NCBI RefSeq assembly: GCF_011075055.1
Contig: NC_058155.1
Coordinates: forward strand, 5,661,537 to 5,725,536
DNA from: Mangifera indica
Lineage: Eukaryota > Streptophyta > Magnoliopsida > Sapindales > Anacardiaceae
DNA: 64,000 nucleotides
Direction: 5' to 3'
Positions within the stretch are counted from its first letter, which is position 1. Each line of letters begins with the position of its first letter. The notes beneath the pieces are model-generated. The model saw only the letters and a program-made list of their open reading frames with translations, searched no databases and had not been told where the DNA came from. Positions 34,231 to 45,834 of the stretch are shown here, one piece after another. The position numbers and the translations under genes were made by a program.

Positions 34231-37200
34231 AAAGAGCTTATTGTGAGTTGACATTTTCTGCCTCTAATCTTTCTTTTTTACCCATCTTTTGTAGAAATTC
34301 ATCCTTGGTGGGAGGTTGATATTTGGGCCAGACGCTAAGTCATTGCTTGTCACATTATTGCTGATCATTGTGCCAGTAGTCATCTTTTGTGTATTTGTTG
34401 CTGGGCACCTTCGCCACGAGTTTTCACCACACAATGCAGGATATGCAATTCTGGTGGTAGCGATTGTTTTTACTATCTATGTCAGTCCTCTAAATCGCTG
34501 AGTACTGGATCTTTAATTTTTTGTATGGATTTTGTCTAACATTCTATTGCTGATTATGTTATATGTGATTGATGGCTGTGTGCATGTTTTGTTGACTATT
34601 ATCTGATGAGTTTTATAGTTTGCACTGTGACATAGTGGCAGAATATGGATGCTAATCTATTGTTTTGACTAGTCAACAGTCTTCATTTCGTTTAGTTATG
34701 GTACTGGTTAAATTTTAAAAGACTGTCTGGTATCAGAGTCCCTCTCTGGATAAGTGACTTTCCCACGAACTTGTTTTAGGCATTGTCGTACTGAGTTAAA
34801 AACATAATGTGTTCCATTTTGAGGTTGGAAGTCATATGATAATCCTAACCTTTTAAAATTGTGTATATAGGAACCAAACCAATTTCAACACAAACAATTA
34901 AAAACACTTACAAATAAAGAGAAGAAAAGCTATTTTATTGATAAAGTGGATTTACAATTGGGTAAACCAACAATTCGAGGAGCAGGGGCCTCCCAATCCA
35001 ACAATCTGAAGAGTTGATGGCCTCCCAAATCAGCCATAGGCTGTCCAAAACCCACAACAATATTTTTGCCTCCTTTTCCCTGCTGCTGCCCTTTTTATTT
35101 AAATCCTAACCTAATTCAGTCTCTATTAAAATCCTTAATAGTTGTTGGCATTCTACTGACTTGTATAGTTGTTGACAAGTCGCATATGCTTAAAATGAGG
35201 TGCTTCAATTAAATCTTTTGAAAGACCTCCACCCATTTAGATTCACTATCGTGTACCTGGTTCAGCTGTTGCATTTTTTTGGATTGAAAATATTTTTGCA
35301 TGATTTTGTGTTGTCTAGCTTTGTTCTTTCCCTATGGTTTTATCTGATCTTAATGATGTTGTTGATTCTGATAGGTGTTGGTTCTTCTTTTTCTCACGTC
35401 AGCTCGAGATCCAGGTATTGTTCCACGCAATTTGCATCCACCAGAGGAAGAAATTCGTTATGATTCTGTTTCAGCTGAGACGGGGGGAAGACAAACTCCT
35501 GGCCTTCAGTTCCCTCGAACTAAAGAAGTTATGGTTCATGGCCTCCCTGTGCGGGTGAAGTACTGTGACACGTGCATGCTTTATCGTCCTCCCCGCTGCT
35601 CACATTGCTCCATTTGCAATAATTGTGTTGAGCGTTTTGATCATCACTGCCCATGGGTGGGCCAATGCATTGGACTGGTATGCTGTCTTACAAGCTAATT
35701 AGAGTGCAAATGTGACTTGATTTTATTTTATTAGAGTTGTGGTCACTTTTTCTTGTTTCTTTAAAGAAGGGCTATTTGACGGAATCTAATTGCTATTCTT
35801 GTATGCAGCGCAACTACCGTTTCTTCTTCATGTTTGTCTTTTCATCAACCCTTCTCTGTATCTATGTGTTCTCCATGTCAGCTTTGTACATTAAGATTCT
35901 GATGGATGATTACCATGGCACAGTCTGGAGGGCGATGAAAGAGTCTCCTGCATCTGTCATACTAATGGCATATTGTTTCATTTCCCTGTGGTTTGTTGGT
36001 GGACTCACAGGCTTCCATTTGTATCTCATCGGCACAAATCAGGTTGGTTGTTTTTCCCTGTTTTTATATCATTTGGTCATAACATGAGATTATTTTTGGT
36101 TACTGTTTAGTTGCTAAGTAAAATGAACTTTAATTGTCCCAGTATCTGTGGCAAAAATGTTTATTTTAGGATTCAAGTCTTGGTCTACTAAGTTTGTGCA
36201 GACAAAATGCTATTGCTAATAATTCATTGAATATTAAACAGATATCCTGTGCTTTCATTTTGCAGAATGATCTTTTAGATTGGATGTTTTACTGAATGAT
36301 CTGGGTTTCATTGACTTAACTCTCTGTTATAAGAGCTCTTAGTGCTTTTTTTATAGTGTTTTGCATGATTGCTTTATATCTTCTTCAAATAAAAATGACA
36401 AATTGAATTTTACAATTTGAGCATGTGTTTATGCTTGGGCACTACCTTATTTTCTATATAACAACTATGAAATTGTGTTTAACATTAGTGTTTTAGAGAA
36501 GTAGAAGGTGAATTTTTGTGAATCGATTTTATCAGCATCACATAAAAGCACTCAAGTTTGTTTCAAATTTAAAACTGGTTTTTGGAAAATATATATAATT
36601 CTTATTTTCAAACTTTACTCTCCAAATGCGGTATCAAAATTGTTTTTTGGTATTCCCAAAACAGGAAATGGTTTTCCCAAAAGATTGTTGAACACTTCCT
36701 GAACCACTGATGTTTCAGTTGTGGCTGTGAAGGTGGAAAATACTTAACACTGCCTTCTCTCCTTGGGCGCTTTACCCCAGCTCCTTGGGAGTATAGGAAA
36801 TAAATAAAATGAAGAAATTCAGGGATAATATGAATGGAAGAGTGCTTTCATGGACCTTAATCTTGCTAGTGGCAAGGGGAAAGAAACAAAACAATAAAGT
36901 TTGTTTCTCGGGTATCTGTACTTTTGAAGTGCTACATATTTGAGTTCTTTGCTGCATGTTTGGTTCAGCTAGACTGACAGTACTAATATTGATATAGTAC
37001 TTGCAAATATTTTTCTATAAACTTAAAGTTTTAAGCTGTGTAATTTTTCTCTTTCCTTGAATTCATATTTCATGCTATGTTTAAATCATTAATTTTTTCA
37101 TTTGAATAGCTACACTAATCTTACTCTATGTTTTCCAGACTACCTATGAAAATTTTCGCTATAGGGCTGACAACAGGATCAATGTTTACAATCGGGGTTG

Positions 37201-37642
37201 TGTGAATAATTTTCTTGAAGTATTTTGCACAAATGTAAAACCCTCGAGGAACAACTTCCGGGCTTTTATTCAAGAAGAGGTAGCAAGGGCTTCTTTACCC
37301 CGAACTCCAGAAACAGAAGATTTGGGGGGTGGAGATCCACGTTCAAAGGTTGAAGATGATCTAGATATTGGTGAAGATCTACTGAAGATTTCCCAGCGTC
37401 GTAATATTGAAGAAATAGAAGAGGACATTCGTAGTAGAGGTGACAATGGTCCTCCCCATAATGCTGCCGAGGTTGAAAATGTTATGAGTTCAGATATCCA
37501 TGCTCCCACCATTCGAGCAGACACTCGGCACTCAAGTTGGGGAAGAAGAAGTGGAAGCTGGGAAATTTCACCAGATGTTCTTGCCAACTCCACTGTCACT
37601 GAAAGTAGAGGCTACACTGCTCCAAAAGAAGCACGCCAATGA
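31525..37642 (+). CDS. DHHC-type protein S-acyltransferase (palmitoyltransferase)
   Basis: Membrane enzyme that transfers palmitate to cysteines of target proteins. It is closest in motif content to the Arabidopsis PAT06/08/09 group. Five exons in phase 0: 31525-31563, 34295-34480, 35375-35677, 35809-36042, 37139-37642; 421 aa. Four membrane segments at about residues 29-48, 57-83, 181-202 and 222-244. DPG motif follows TM2 ([11 protein letters not shown]). The cysteine-rich domain holds [19 protein letters not shown] and the catalytic FDHHCPW (DHHC at 164-167). TTxE is present as TTYE at 255-258. The tail is acidic and Ser/Arg-rich. The donor of exon 2 is a weak GTCAGT. Its 5' end is duplicated in reverse upstream of the PORR gene. 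Intact; endomembrane or plasma-membrane location assumed from family. Confidence 0.93.
32718..33440. mobile_element. Non-autonomous hAT element in palmitoyltransferase intron 1
   Basis: Ends CATAGTTGTTGAAGACGCG and, inverted, CATAGTTGTCGAAGACG. A perfect 8-bp target duplication ATGCTAGC lies at 32,710-32,717 and 33,441-33,448. Contains about four degenerate 30-32 bp tandem units (GAGGTTGTCAGTGAGTTCTT type) at 33,061-33,165. No transposase. Absent from the duplicated arm at 21.6 kb. Confidence 0.92.
34800..35190 (-). mobile_element. Possible solo LTR or retroelement fragment in palmitoyltransferase intron 2
   Basis: Read on the minus strand it has an LTR-like order: TTTAAATAAAAAGG (TATA-like), GGCAGCAGCAGGG, GGGAGGCCATCAACTC, then AATAAAATAGC (polyadenylation-like) and a T-rich end. 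Composition differs from the rest of the intron. Boundaries and target duplication could not be fixed. Confidence 0.35.
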
Positions 37643-38164
37643 TGGGGTATTTAACTTGCTCTTCGTGTGATTACAGTAATGATGTTTGATTTCTGCGATC
37701 TGTTTTCCTTGTTTTGCCGAGTCATCAGTTATTAGAAATCAACAGCTAGCCCTAGGGGAGTCAAATTGATTCCCCCTTCCAGTCGTAGAAAGCTTGTATT
37801 ACCATCTTTTGTGGAAATTTCTTGCTCCTCTTTCTTTGGAAGTAGTCAATAGAAACGTTTGTGTGTAATTTTTTAAGACCAACAAGGCATAGTGTTTTTC
37901 ACCATTTTATTCTTTTTCTCCCTTTATTTTGTCAATAACACTCTGCTACCTTGGATTTAGTATCTGGTGCTGGCTTTATTCTTTGTGTAAATATATTTCA
38001 TGACTTAGAATTTGTGGATCCCTTTCCTCGCCGCTTGGTTGGAAACTGCATTTCAAGCTATATGCTGATGCAGATATGATCATCCTCCAGATTTTCATGT
38101 AATGGTTGGGACTTGAAATTTCTCACCATGCATATTGCTTTACAAGTACAATTTTTTTTTTTGG
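37643..38164 (+). other. 3' UTR and downstream flank of the palmitoyltransferase gene
   Basis: T-rich sequence after the stop codon with no further gene; the likely transcript end is within the first few hundred bases. Confidence 0.5.
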
Positions 38165-38336
38165 AGAAATAAAATTATATGAATACACTTTTGGATACAC
38201 GATTATATGTATATATAAAGTGTTATTATATAATTAAATAATTTTAAATTAAAGATAAAGTGATATTTAATCATATGATGATAGATTATTTATATACATA
38301 ATTATGTATAAAAAAATGTGTTTATATAGCATTGCT
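38165..38336. mobile_element. MITE copy next to PMEI relic
   Basis: Family features: inner TTATATAATTAAATAATTTT / TTTAATCATATGATGATAGA and an outer right end TATATAGCATTGCT that is the complement of the AGCAATGCTATG end of the copy at 26.2 kb. Directly abuts the PMEI pseudogene. Confidence 0.65.
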
Positions 38337-38342
38337 AAAGAA

Positions 38343-38522
38343 AAAGGGAAGCTCCTCACCCGGTTTGAAGTTGGCCTGCTTTCCATTATGGACGATGTTG
38401 AAACTTCGTCATTTAAATGGCTTTGAGCGAAGTGGACGAGGATCCCTTGACTGCAAATTATGCTGCAAAAGTTGCTTAAGATGGTGCTCATTATTGTAAA
38501 GAGAAGTTGAGTTGCGAAGGGT
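38343..38522 (+). pseudogene. PMEI-domain pseudogene fragment
   Basis: Short relic of a pectin methylesterase/invertase inhibitor. A frame at about 38,425-38,522 reads LSEVDEDPLTANYAAKVA, stop, DGAHYCKEKLSCEG. It matches residues 141-173 of the intact PMEI gene at 42.9 kb (SDLDVDPMTANYDAKVASDG...). Upstream, frame-shifted pieces match SSPRLKSA as SSPGLKLA. There is one stop (TAA) in the middle and at least one frameshift. The N-terminal half is missing; a MITE sits exactly at its 5' edge. Confidence 0.8.
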
Positions 38523-38653
38523 GTTGCTTCAATATATTATATGAAGATTTTTGGTGAATTGGATTTCGCTAAAACAAAGATGATAAGCCCAAGATGTTCA
38601 TTCATCTTTTTTAACTTCTGAATATGCATAAATAAAATAGGTAGTTAATTAAA

Positions 38654-40140
38654 GGCCAATAGACTTACTCCCACTTAAAGTTTGGTATATTTACAAACTT
38701 ACATACGCAATGTTCTAAAAACTCAAATACTCATAATTCTATTAAAATTTTAAAGTAGAATAATTATTTAGCAAAAAATTAAAAAAAACTAAAATTTTAT
38801 CTCATTCTTCCTTTTTATTTTAAAAAATTGACAATTTCCCTCTTTTTTCCCCTAAAGTTTGAAAAGTTAACTTTTCCCCCTAGAGTTTTTTTCTTCTTTC
38901 TTCAATGACTTTGAATTGGTCAGTTGACTTTGTCTACTTGCCCATGTGTTTGTCAACTCTCTCTCTCTGTATTTGGTTTGATTATGTTAAAACTGGCCAA
39001 ATCGAATGACATTCGATTGCTCTTCCCTCAAACAAAGATGAACAACACTCTTCGTTTGTTGGTGTTAGACGAATAATCTTTGTGGCTAAACGAAGATAAA
39101 TCATCTTCATTTGACCTGAAGATGAAGAAATGAATTCGTCTCTTTGTCAACGGTTATCGTGTTCAACATCTGACGGGAGAAGAAGTTTGTTGAATCCCTA
39201 GGTGTTTTGATGATGCTAAAAAGACAAATTTGAATATCTAACATTGTCAAAGGAGTGTGTGAAAAACATTAACAAATGGACACATTGAAAAATGCAGAAA
39301 TAGGACATACACGCCTATGTATCATCACTACACACTCATGTATCAAGACAACACACGAGGAAAACTAGTCATGCATCCTATCTGTGCATTGACATTCATT
39401 TTTATGTACTCAAACAATTTTGGGCAAAATTCTGAATAAATTATAGTGGTGGGCACAATCCCAAAGAGCTAGTGTACATAGATGAAATCTTGGAGAACTA
39501 TTGTAAAGAGATATTAACTTTACGAGTGAAACTTCAAGTGGTTCCTTGAAGAAATGGACATAGAAAACTTTGAACCACTATAAATCTTGAATATTTCCTT
39601 TCCCTAATCTTTTTACTTTATGTTTTATGTTTGTGTTATATGTTCTGATAATTTGTTGAATATTGTTTATGCTTAATTACTTGAGTTTTGTTAGTTATTG
39701 GATTTGCTTGAATATCTTGTTGAATTTGTTTGTTTGGTTGTGATTGATTATAAATTTGCTTAAAGAATTTTTATTTTGTTAAAAATTTTAGATAATTTTA
39801 TTCACTCCCCTTTTTTAGGATTATTAGCCATTTGAGGTTTTTCAAAGTTTGTGAAGGCCGACTATTGGTTAGCTAGTTTCCAATCGTCAAAAAAAAAAAA
39901 AATTGTAGGAAAAAAACTTAACTTTTCAAACTTATGGGACTGAGAAAATTGTTAATTTTTTAAATTAAGGGAAGAAATGAGATAAAATTTTATTTTTTTA
40001 AAAATTTTTGTTGAACAACGGTTTTATCCCTAATTTTAATAGAAAATTTTAATAGAAGGACATTTATATGGGTTTTTGAAATCTTGTAGGTGTGAGTTTG
40101 GAAATACACTAAACCCTGGATGGGAATAAGTCTTTTATCC
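38654..40140. mobile_element. Long MULE-family element (1.49 kb) with nested insertion
   Basis: Ends GGCCAATAGACTTACTCCCA and, on the right complement, GGATAAAAGACTTATTCCCA. The 9-bp flanks TTAATTAAA (38,645-38,653) and TCAATCAAA (40,141-40,149) match 7/9, the two differences being C/T. Arms and core are as in the other copies, with a TCTTCATTTG/GAAGATGAAG palindromic core. The extra length is a foreign block at about 39,187-39,806, starting TGTTGAATCCCTAGGTG and ending near TTTATTCA. That block looks like a solo LTR, but I could not find its target duplication. Confidence 0.75.
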
Positions 40141-40149
40141 TCAATCAAA

Positions 40150-41963
40150 TTAGCCAAATTAGATGGGCTTATAGTATTCTAATCAACATTCTAAGGATTA
40201 TATGGATACAAATAAGAAAATAAAAAATTACCTATTATACCCTTGTTCTAACATTATGTAAACACTAGCCCCTTTCCATTTACATCAAGATTTTCAACAA
40301 AAATCCATTTAATAATCATGAAATCAGACAACAATTTCATTTGAATCCAAGTAGTTTTTTTTCCCCCTACATTTCCATTGAATTTGAGTAAAAATTTATT
40401 CGAAATGTCAACAATTCATGGGATAGGCAATGTTGCTCCTAGTTTGCATAAGTCCAATTTTAATTTGGGTCTTTCGCCAGTTCTCTATTATTATTGTCAA
40501 TTTAACTTAAAACGTCTGATACCTAAACTAGTTTATAAGGTACTCATGAATTTTAGTTACAATTTTGTGTAAAATGTAAAGAATTTGTGGGTAGCAGTTA
40601 GGTAGAAGTAGTTGCACTTAGTATTTATAAGTCTAATATCAACATCATTTTTTTCATTAATTCTCCATTTTATGTGAATCTAACTTAGATTTATAATGCC
40701 AACTAATTATGGAAATCTTATGATTACATATGGTGGTCGTTTTAGAATTTATACTCTTAATATTATCCTAGCCTAGGAGAAAATTAATATGGTTAGAATA
40801 TCATAGTATTGAATCACTCTACTAAAAAGTGATGATAAATCTCATAAAGTGCAACATATGAGTGTACATTGAGTAAATGTGTCTATCGAACTGACTTATC
40901 AAGAGAATTCCATATAGGTGGTTACCCCCAGAGGTGGCAATAGGTCAAGCCAATTTTAGTGTAATCCATCAAAGTGTCGAGTTGTGCCTAAGTTTGCCAT
41001 TTGGTGGGCCTTCAAACTGAGTTGACTCAAGGCCCAAGGCACGACCCAAGGCCTCCAGGACATACCCTTATGGACCTTTAATGGGTTGGCTTGCAAACCT
41101 TTCACGAGCAAGCCCAAAAAAAATATTTTTTAATTTTTTAATTATGTAAAGTAATTGTGTATTTATATTCGTATTTGAATTAAACGGAACTCTAAAATTT
41201 TACTCAAAAAAAGTCACTTATAGTGGAGATGCACTATTATTACATGTAGAATTATAGCATAAATCAAACATAAAAATTAATATTTATCATAAAAATGAAA
41301 AGTCTCAAAATATCAATGTGATATTCTTTTAGTCATTTTCAACATCTTCTTCACTGTCGATTTTATCATATTTTAAAGGAAAAACTCGGTCAAACGATTG
41401 AATCAAATTCATTTATATAAGCTTAAATGGAAAGAAAATGATTTAATATAAACACGGTAAGATACAAATAAGAGTAAAGTCAAATTTCTCATTCTTATAT
41501 ATCATTATGAAAATATCATGGCTTGAGAGATACAAATGGAATAACAAATAAAGAAACAAAAGTCATCATGTTATTAGGTGTTACTTTATCTTTAATTCAA
41601 AATCATTCAATTACATGATGACACATTATCTATGTACCAAAAAAGCGTATATATAATTTTATTGATAATTTATTTATATTTGAAAGTTATTTGTTTGTCT
41701 TCTTTTTTAAATATAGTTATCAATCATAAATTTGTATCCATCAAACGAGAATCTAGATTACAAGAAGTTATTTTGGTAATTAAATTTTAGCAAATTATGG
41801 CAATTTTTTTAAACATATTTTCCTTTGTTGTTATTTCACAATGACATTATAGTGTAAGTTATCAAAATCTTCTAAATACAACCCAAATATCTATTTATTT
41901 CTATATATTATTGGATTCTACATTAAAGAGTTAATAATACATCTAGTTTTTATTTTTTCATAA
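40150..41963. other. Intergenic stretch without a supported gene
   Basis: AT-rich. A GGCCCAAGGC-rich patch at 40,930-41,115 resembles a dispersed repeat (similar words recur at 50.45-50.63 kb). A truncated MITE lies at 41,567-41,665. The open frame at 40,378-40,572 has no recognisable domain and I do not consider it a gene. Confidence 0.5.
41567..41665. mobile_element. Truncated MITE copy
   Basis: Right part of the small MITE family only: TTACTTTATCTTTAATTCAAA, TTACATGATGACACATTATC and the end TATAATTTTATTGATA. The left terminus is missing. Confidence 0.55.
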
Positions 41964-42765
41964 AGCCAAAAGACTTGTTCCCACCAAAGGTATAGTGCAA
42001 ACCTAAAGTCTCACGCTCCAAATTTTAAAACTCAAACACTCATTCATGAATCAAATCTTGTTAAAATTATCGGTTAAAGTTAACGGTAAAATTATTATTT
42101 AACAAAAAAATTTTAAAAACCAAAGTTTTATCACATTCCCCCCCTCAATTTGAAAATCTAACAATTTAACTCTCATCCAAAGTTGAAAAGTGACAATTTC
42201 CCCACTAGAGTTTTCTCTCCTTCTCTCCGAGGACTCATCCTTCTTGATAGTTGGTCGGCCTTCCTTCCTTCTTCTTCATATGTGCTCCTCCTTCTTCATT
42301 GGAGACAGAGACCATTGTCTCCGTCTCAGATGAAGACAACATCTTTGTCTCAAACAAAGACTCTTCGTCTTTGTCTCAAATAGAGACAATAGTCTCTATT
42401 TCTGATGAAGAAGGAGGAGCACCAAGAGAGAAGAAAGAGGGAAGGCTAGCCGATGGTTAGGAAGAAAGACGGAAGGCTAGCTGACGGTTAGAGAGAAGGA
42501 GAGAAGACCCAAGGGGGGAATTACCACTTTTCAAATTTTGAAGGAAAATTTGGGAGATGAGGGAGGGGGGAATGTGAGATTTTAAAATTGAGTGGGAAAA
42601 ATGTGATGAAAGTTTAGCTTTTTAAGTTTTTTGTTAAGTGACGGTTTTACGTCTAACTCTAATTAAAATTTTTAATAGAAATTTGCTGATAAATGGGTGT
42701 TTGGGTTTTTGAAAGTTGAAGGATAAGAATTTAGGTTACCTTGGGTGGGAACAAGTCTTTTGGCC
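41964..42765. mobile_element. Non-autonomous MULE-family element with exact 9-bp TSD
   Basis: Perfect direct repeats TTTTCATAA at 41,955-41,963 and 42,766-42,774. Termini AGCCAAAAGACTTGTTCCCA and, complement, GGCCAAAAGACTTGTTCCCA. Long inverted arms (about 250 bp) with CCCCCCTCAATTTGAAAATC mirrored as GGGGGGAATGTGAGATTTTA. The core is a chain of GTCTC / GAAGA motifs (TCAGATGAAGACAACATC). It is 140 bp upstream of the PMEI gene, so it may lie in that promoter. Confidence 0.93.
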
Positions 42766-42912
42766 TTTTCATAATGACATTCTGTAGCAAGTTCTCAATA
42801 CCTTTTAACTACCACCCAAAACTTTATTCACTCTCATATTTCTTTCGTTCTGCAATAAATTAAGCAATACATCCATTAGCCCTTTAACTCAAGCAACAAC
42901 TAGCAATTAACC

Positions 42913-43527
42913 ATGAATGCACCCAGAGCTTCAATGACTCTTCATCATAATTCTCCTCCATTGATGATCATAACACAAGTATTTTCTATTTCTTTCATCC
43001 TACTAATTCACTCTCTTTTGCCGGCGCTCGCCCTCGTGGCATCCAACAACGATGATCCATCCAGTTTAGTCAATAGCGTTTGCGAAGAAACTACCCAATG
43101 TAGTTACAAGGATTGTGTAGCCGCTCTCGCATTAGATCCAAAAGCCTTGTCTACAACAAACGTGAAATTGCTGGCTAAGATAGCGCTAAACTTGGCTGTA
43201 TCTAATTCCACAAGCAGCCTAAGATACATTGATACAATGGCAAAGAAGGAAAAATCTTCACCGAGACTGAAATCGGCACTCGAGTTCTGCATTTCACAGT
43301 ATCAGTACACCGTGAATTCATTCAAAAGTGCTTTAAGCGACTTGGATGTAGATCCTATGACTGCAAATTATGATGCAAAAGTTGCTTCTGATGGTGCATC
43401 TTACTGTGCAGACAAACTGAAATCTGAGGGATTTCAATCTAAAGATGTGGATTCAGTTAAGGCTAGAAATAATCATGTGCTGATTTATAGTGACATCGGT
43501 TTTACGGTTACCAATAAGATGCGCTGA
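42913..43527 (+). CDS. Plant invertase/pectin methylesterase inhibitor (PMEI) domain protein
   Basis: Secreted four-helix-bundle inhibitor of cell-wall or vacuolar invertase or of pectin methylesterase; sequence alone does not decide which. Single exon, 204 aa. The N-terminus carries a hydrophobic signal segment (about residues 17-42, LMIITQVFSISFILLIHSLL). The mature part begins with the family pattern SLVNSVCEETTQCSYKDC: Cys57 and Cys68 form the usual first disulfide, with an extra Cys63. Cys126 (ALEFC) and Cys165 (DGASYC) form the second. SALSDLDVDPMTANYDAKVA is a typical PMEI helix 3-4 region. A second ATG at codon 8 is possible. A decayed relative lies at 38.3-38.5 kb, suggesting an old local duplication. 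A MULE inserted 140 bp upstream may influence its promoter. Confidence 0.9.
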   Translation: MNAPRASMTLHHNSPPLMIITQVFSISFILLIHSLLPALALVASNNDDPSSLVNSVCEETTQCSYKDCVAALALDPKALSTTNVKLLAKIALNLAVSNSTSSLRYIDTMAKKEKSSPRLKSALEFCISQYQYTVNSFKSALSDLDVDPMTANYDAKVASDGASYCADKLKSEGFQSKDVDSVKARNNHVLIYSDIGFTVTNKMR

Positions 43528-43995
43528 ATTAATTGGTATAAATAATATTCTATGGCATAGTTGCATTACATATGGAAAAAGGTTTTTTTTTTTTTTTTTG
43601 GAATAATTACTGATGTTATTTATTTGAATCGAGTTATTTAATTTTTATTAATTTGGTTGCATAAGAGGGTATCTATGTCTATTTACAATAGTTATATAGG
43701 TTAGACAAGGTGAAAGATTAATCAAGTAGCTTTATCCATATCAATTCCCTCGATAAATTATTTTTCAATTTCCCACTTAACACCCATCTCTATAGTATAT
43801 GGTTGGTGTTTATTTTGGATGAGATTGTATGATGCAAAAGATATTTCTGATTAATTACATAATGTAGCGAGAATGTTTTTTATTCTTAATTAATTGTTTA
43901 AATTAAGATGACATGATAAATAATGTGTAATACCCATAGGCACAATCAAGGGTAATTTTATCCTTTTCACATTATTCTAATTGATAATATATGTA

Positions 43996-44154
43996 GAACA
44001 ATGTTATGCGTACCTATTTTTGTATATATAAATGAGTACACATATGATATATCATCGTGTAATTAGATTTTTTTATTCTTAATTTAAAATAACTCAATTA
44101 CTTGATGATATATATCAAATGTGCACTTAAAATAAATATATATAGTTTTATTGT
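43996..44154. mobile_element. MITE with exact 8-bp TSD
   Basis: 159 bp. Perfect 8-bp direct repeats TATATGTA at 43,988-43,995 and 44,155-44,162. Ends GAACAATGTTATGCG and, complement, ACAATAAAACTATATATATT. The 8-bp duplication points to the hAT superfamily. No coding. Confidence 0.92.
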
Positions 44155-44609
44155 TATATGTATTTAGAACCATATACAACCATGTAACACAAGGGTGTAT
44201 GCCTATGCATGTGCATATAAGAGTACACGCTTGTTCGCCCGTAAAGCAGAGGGACACTTATGCATGTTGAGATGCACAAGCATTCATCAAATTTGAATTT
44301 TGGATAAGGCAATTTCCAAAGATTGAGAATCCTGGTTTTCACCACGAAACTACACAATCGACCATGCTTATTGGATGTCATAACACCCTTTCTAGAAGTC
44401 TTGTCCTCCAAGGGAAAGTGTTACTAGCATTCATCAATCTAGCCTTCATTTAAATAAAACTAGAAATAAAAATCATAAAATAATTTTTATTAGTAAAATT
44501 ATTAAAATACCCTCAATTAATATGTAAAAAAGGTTCAAAAGATGTCCCAAATACATGAAAATAGAGTCTTCATTGTTAATTATTAAAAGTCAAATACATG
44601 ATACACTAA

Positions 44610-45540
44610 AAACTAAAGTTGACAATTTTTAACACAACTTGTTAACCTGACACAACATGACATGAAAAAAATCAAGTTAGGGTTAAGTTTTTCTAACATG
44701 AAATTTATTTTGGGTCAACTTGACATTATTCAAAATTAAATTAGGTAATGTTAGGGTTCACACGAAAGTAACTCGATATGACACGAATTGACTCAAATGT
44801 TTTAAAGAAATATTACTTTAATAGAATTTGTTAGAGATGAATTATGAACAATGTTATGTGTACACAATTTAAATATATAAATGATGTGTTATCATGTGAT
44901 TAAGTGTTACTTTCTCCTTAATTCAAAATCAATCATATGATAACACATTATTTATGTATCTAAATTGTGTACCAACAATATGTACACATAGTTTTATTGA
45001 TAAATTATAGAAATGTTGAAATATAATATCAATAGTAATTGAAATCTTTATAGATTGTATATAATTGTATCTTTATATAATTGTAATTACTCGTACTATT
45101 TTTTATTTAAATATTTTATTTTATTATTAAGTAGTAAGAATGTGATTCGGTTAATTAGATTATTGATGTGTTTTAAATGTCTTAGTATGTATTTTTTTAG
45201 GGCATTTATAAATAAGATAAAATATTATATTATGTGTTTTACTAATAATAGGTTGAGGTAATTTAGTAAATAAATTAAAATAATAAAAACACTTTGAAAA
45301 GTGAAAACAATAGATAATTTCAGGTTAATTTTAGTTAGATCAGATTAGCTTGAATATTAAAGGGTTGGGCTAAGATTAAAAATTTTGATATAATTTTAAT
45401 TCGGGTTAAGTTAGAGTTGAAAATTTCTGACATGATATGAACACGATTCGATGACATGAATTGTCAGAACTATTGAAAACATGAAACCCAAATTGACACG
45501 ATACGAACATGATTTGATGACACAATTGTCAAATCTACTG
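44610..45540. repeat. Dispersed repeat R, longest copy, with nested MITE
   Basis: Starts near AGTTGACAATTTTTAACACA and ends near GACACAATTGTCAAATCTAC, loosely inverted. Carries GGTTAGGGTTAAGTTTTT and ACACGAAAGTAAC. It is interrupted by the MITE at 44,846-45,000 but not by the MULE that splits the 28.8-kb copy. Probably a non-autonomous DNA transposon; family not assigned. Confidence 0.7.
44846..45000. mobile_element. MITE nested in repeat R, copy 3
   Basis: 155 bp, flanked by TGAATTAT (44,838-44,845) and TAAATTAT (45,001-45,008), a 7/8 match. Same position in repeat R as the 26.2-kb insertion. Confidence 0.85.
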
Positions 45541-45834
45541 AAAACAAGATAATATAAAATAATAATGAGAAATGACGTAAAAGCCTTTTGTTACTTATTT
45601 TCTCTAACACCTCATTTCACAACCATCACTCAATCTTATCTCCTAAAAAATAGACAAAATAGGAAAATTTGAGTGATAAACACTCCATAAATAAGAATAT
45701 AATAAATACTACTCTAAATTCCTATTTTTCCTTAAAACTCGGTTCATACTAAACTGCTCATTGAGAGTAAGCTGTTTTCTTTTTTTCACTCGCTAATGCT
45801 AGTTTTTTTTTTTTTTTGTAGTGACTAGTTCAAC

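Noticed and set aside
35200..35463. Hydrophobic 87-codon frame before palmitoyltransferase exon 3
   Set aside because: Out of frame with the gene and mostly intron; the DPG motif is in the other frame starting at 35,375.
42183..42460. Open frames of about 70 codons upstream of the PMEI gene
   Set aside because: They lie in the repetitive core of the MULE at 41,964-42,765.
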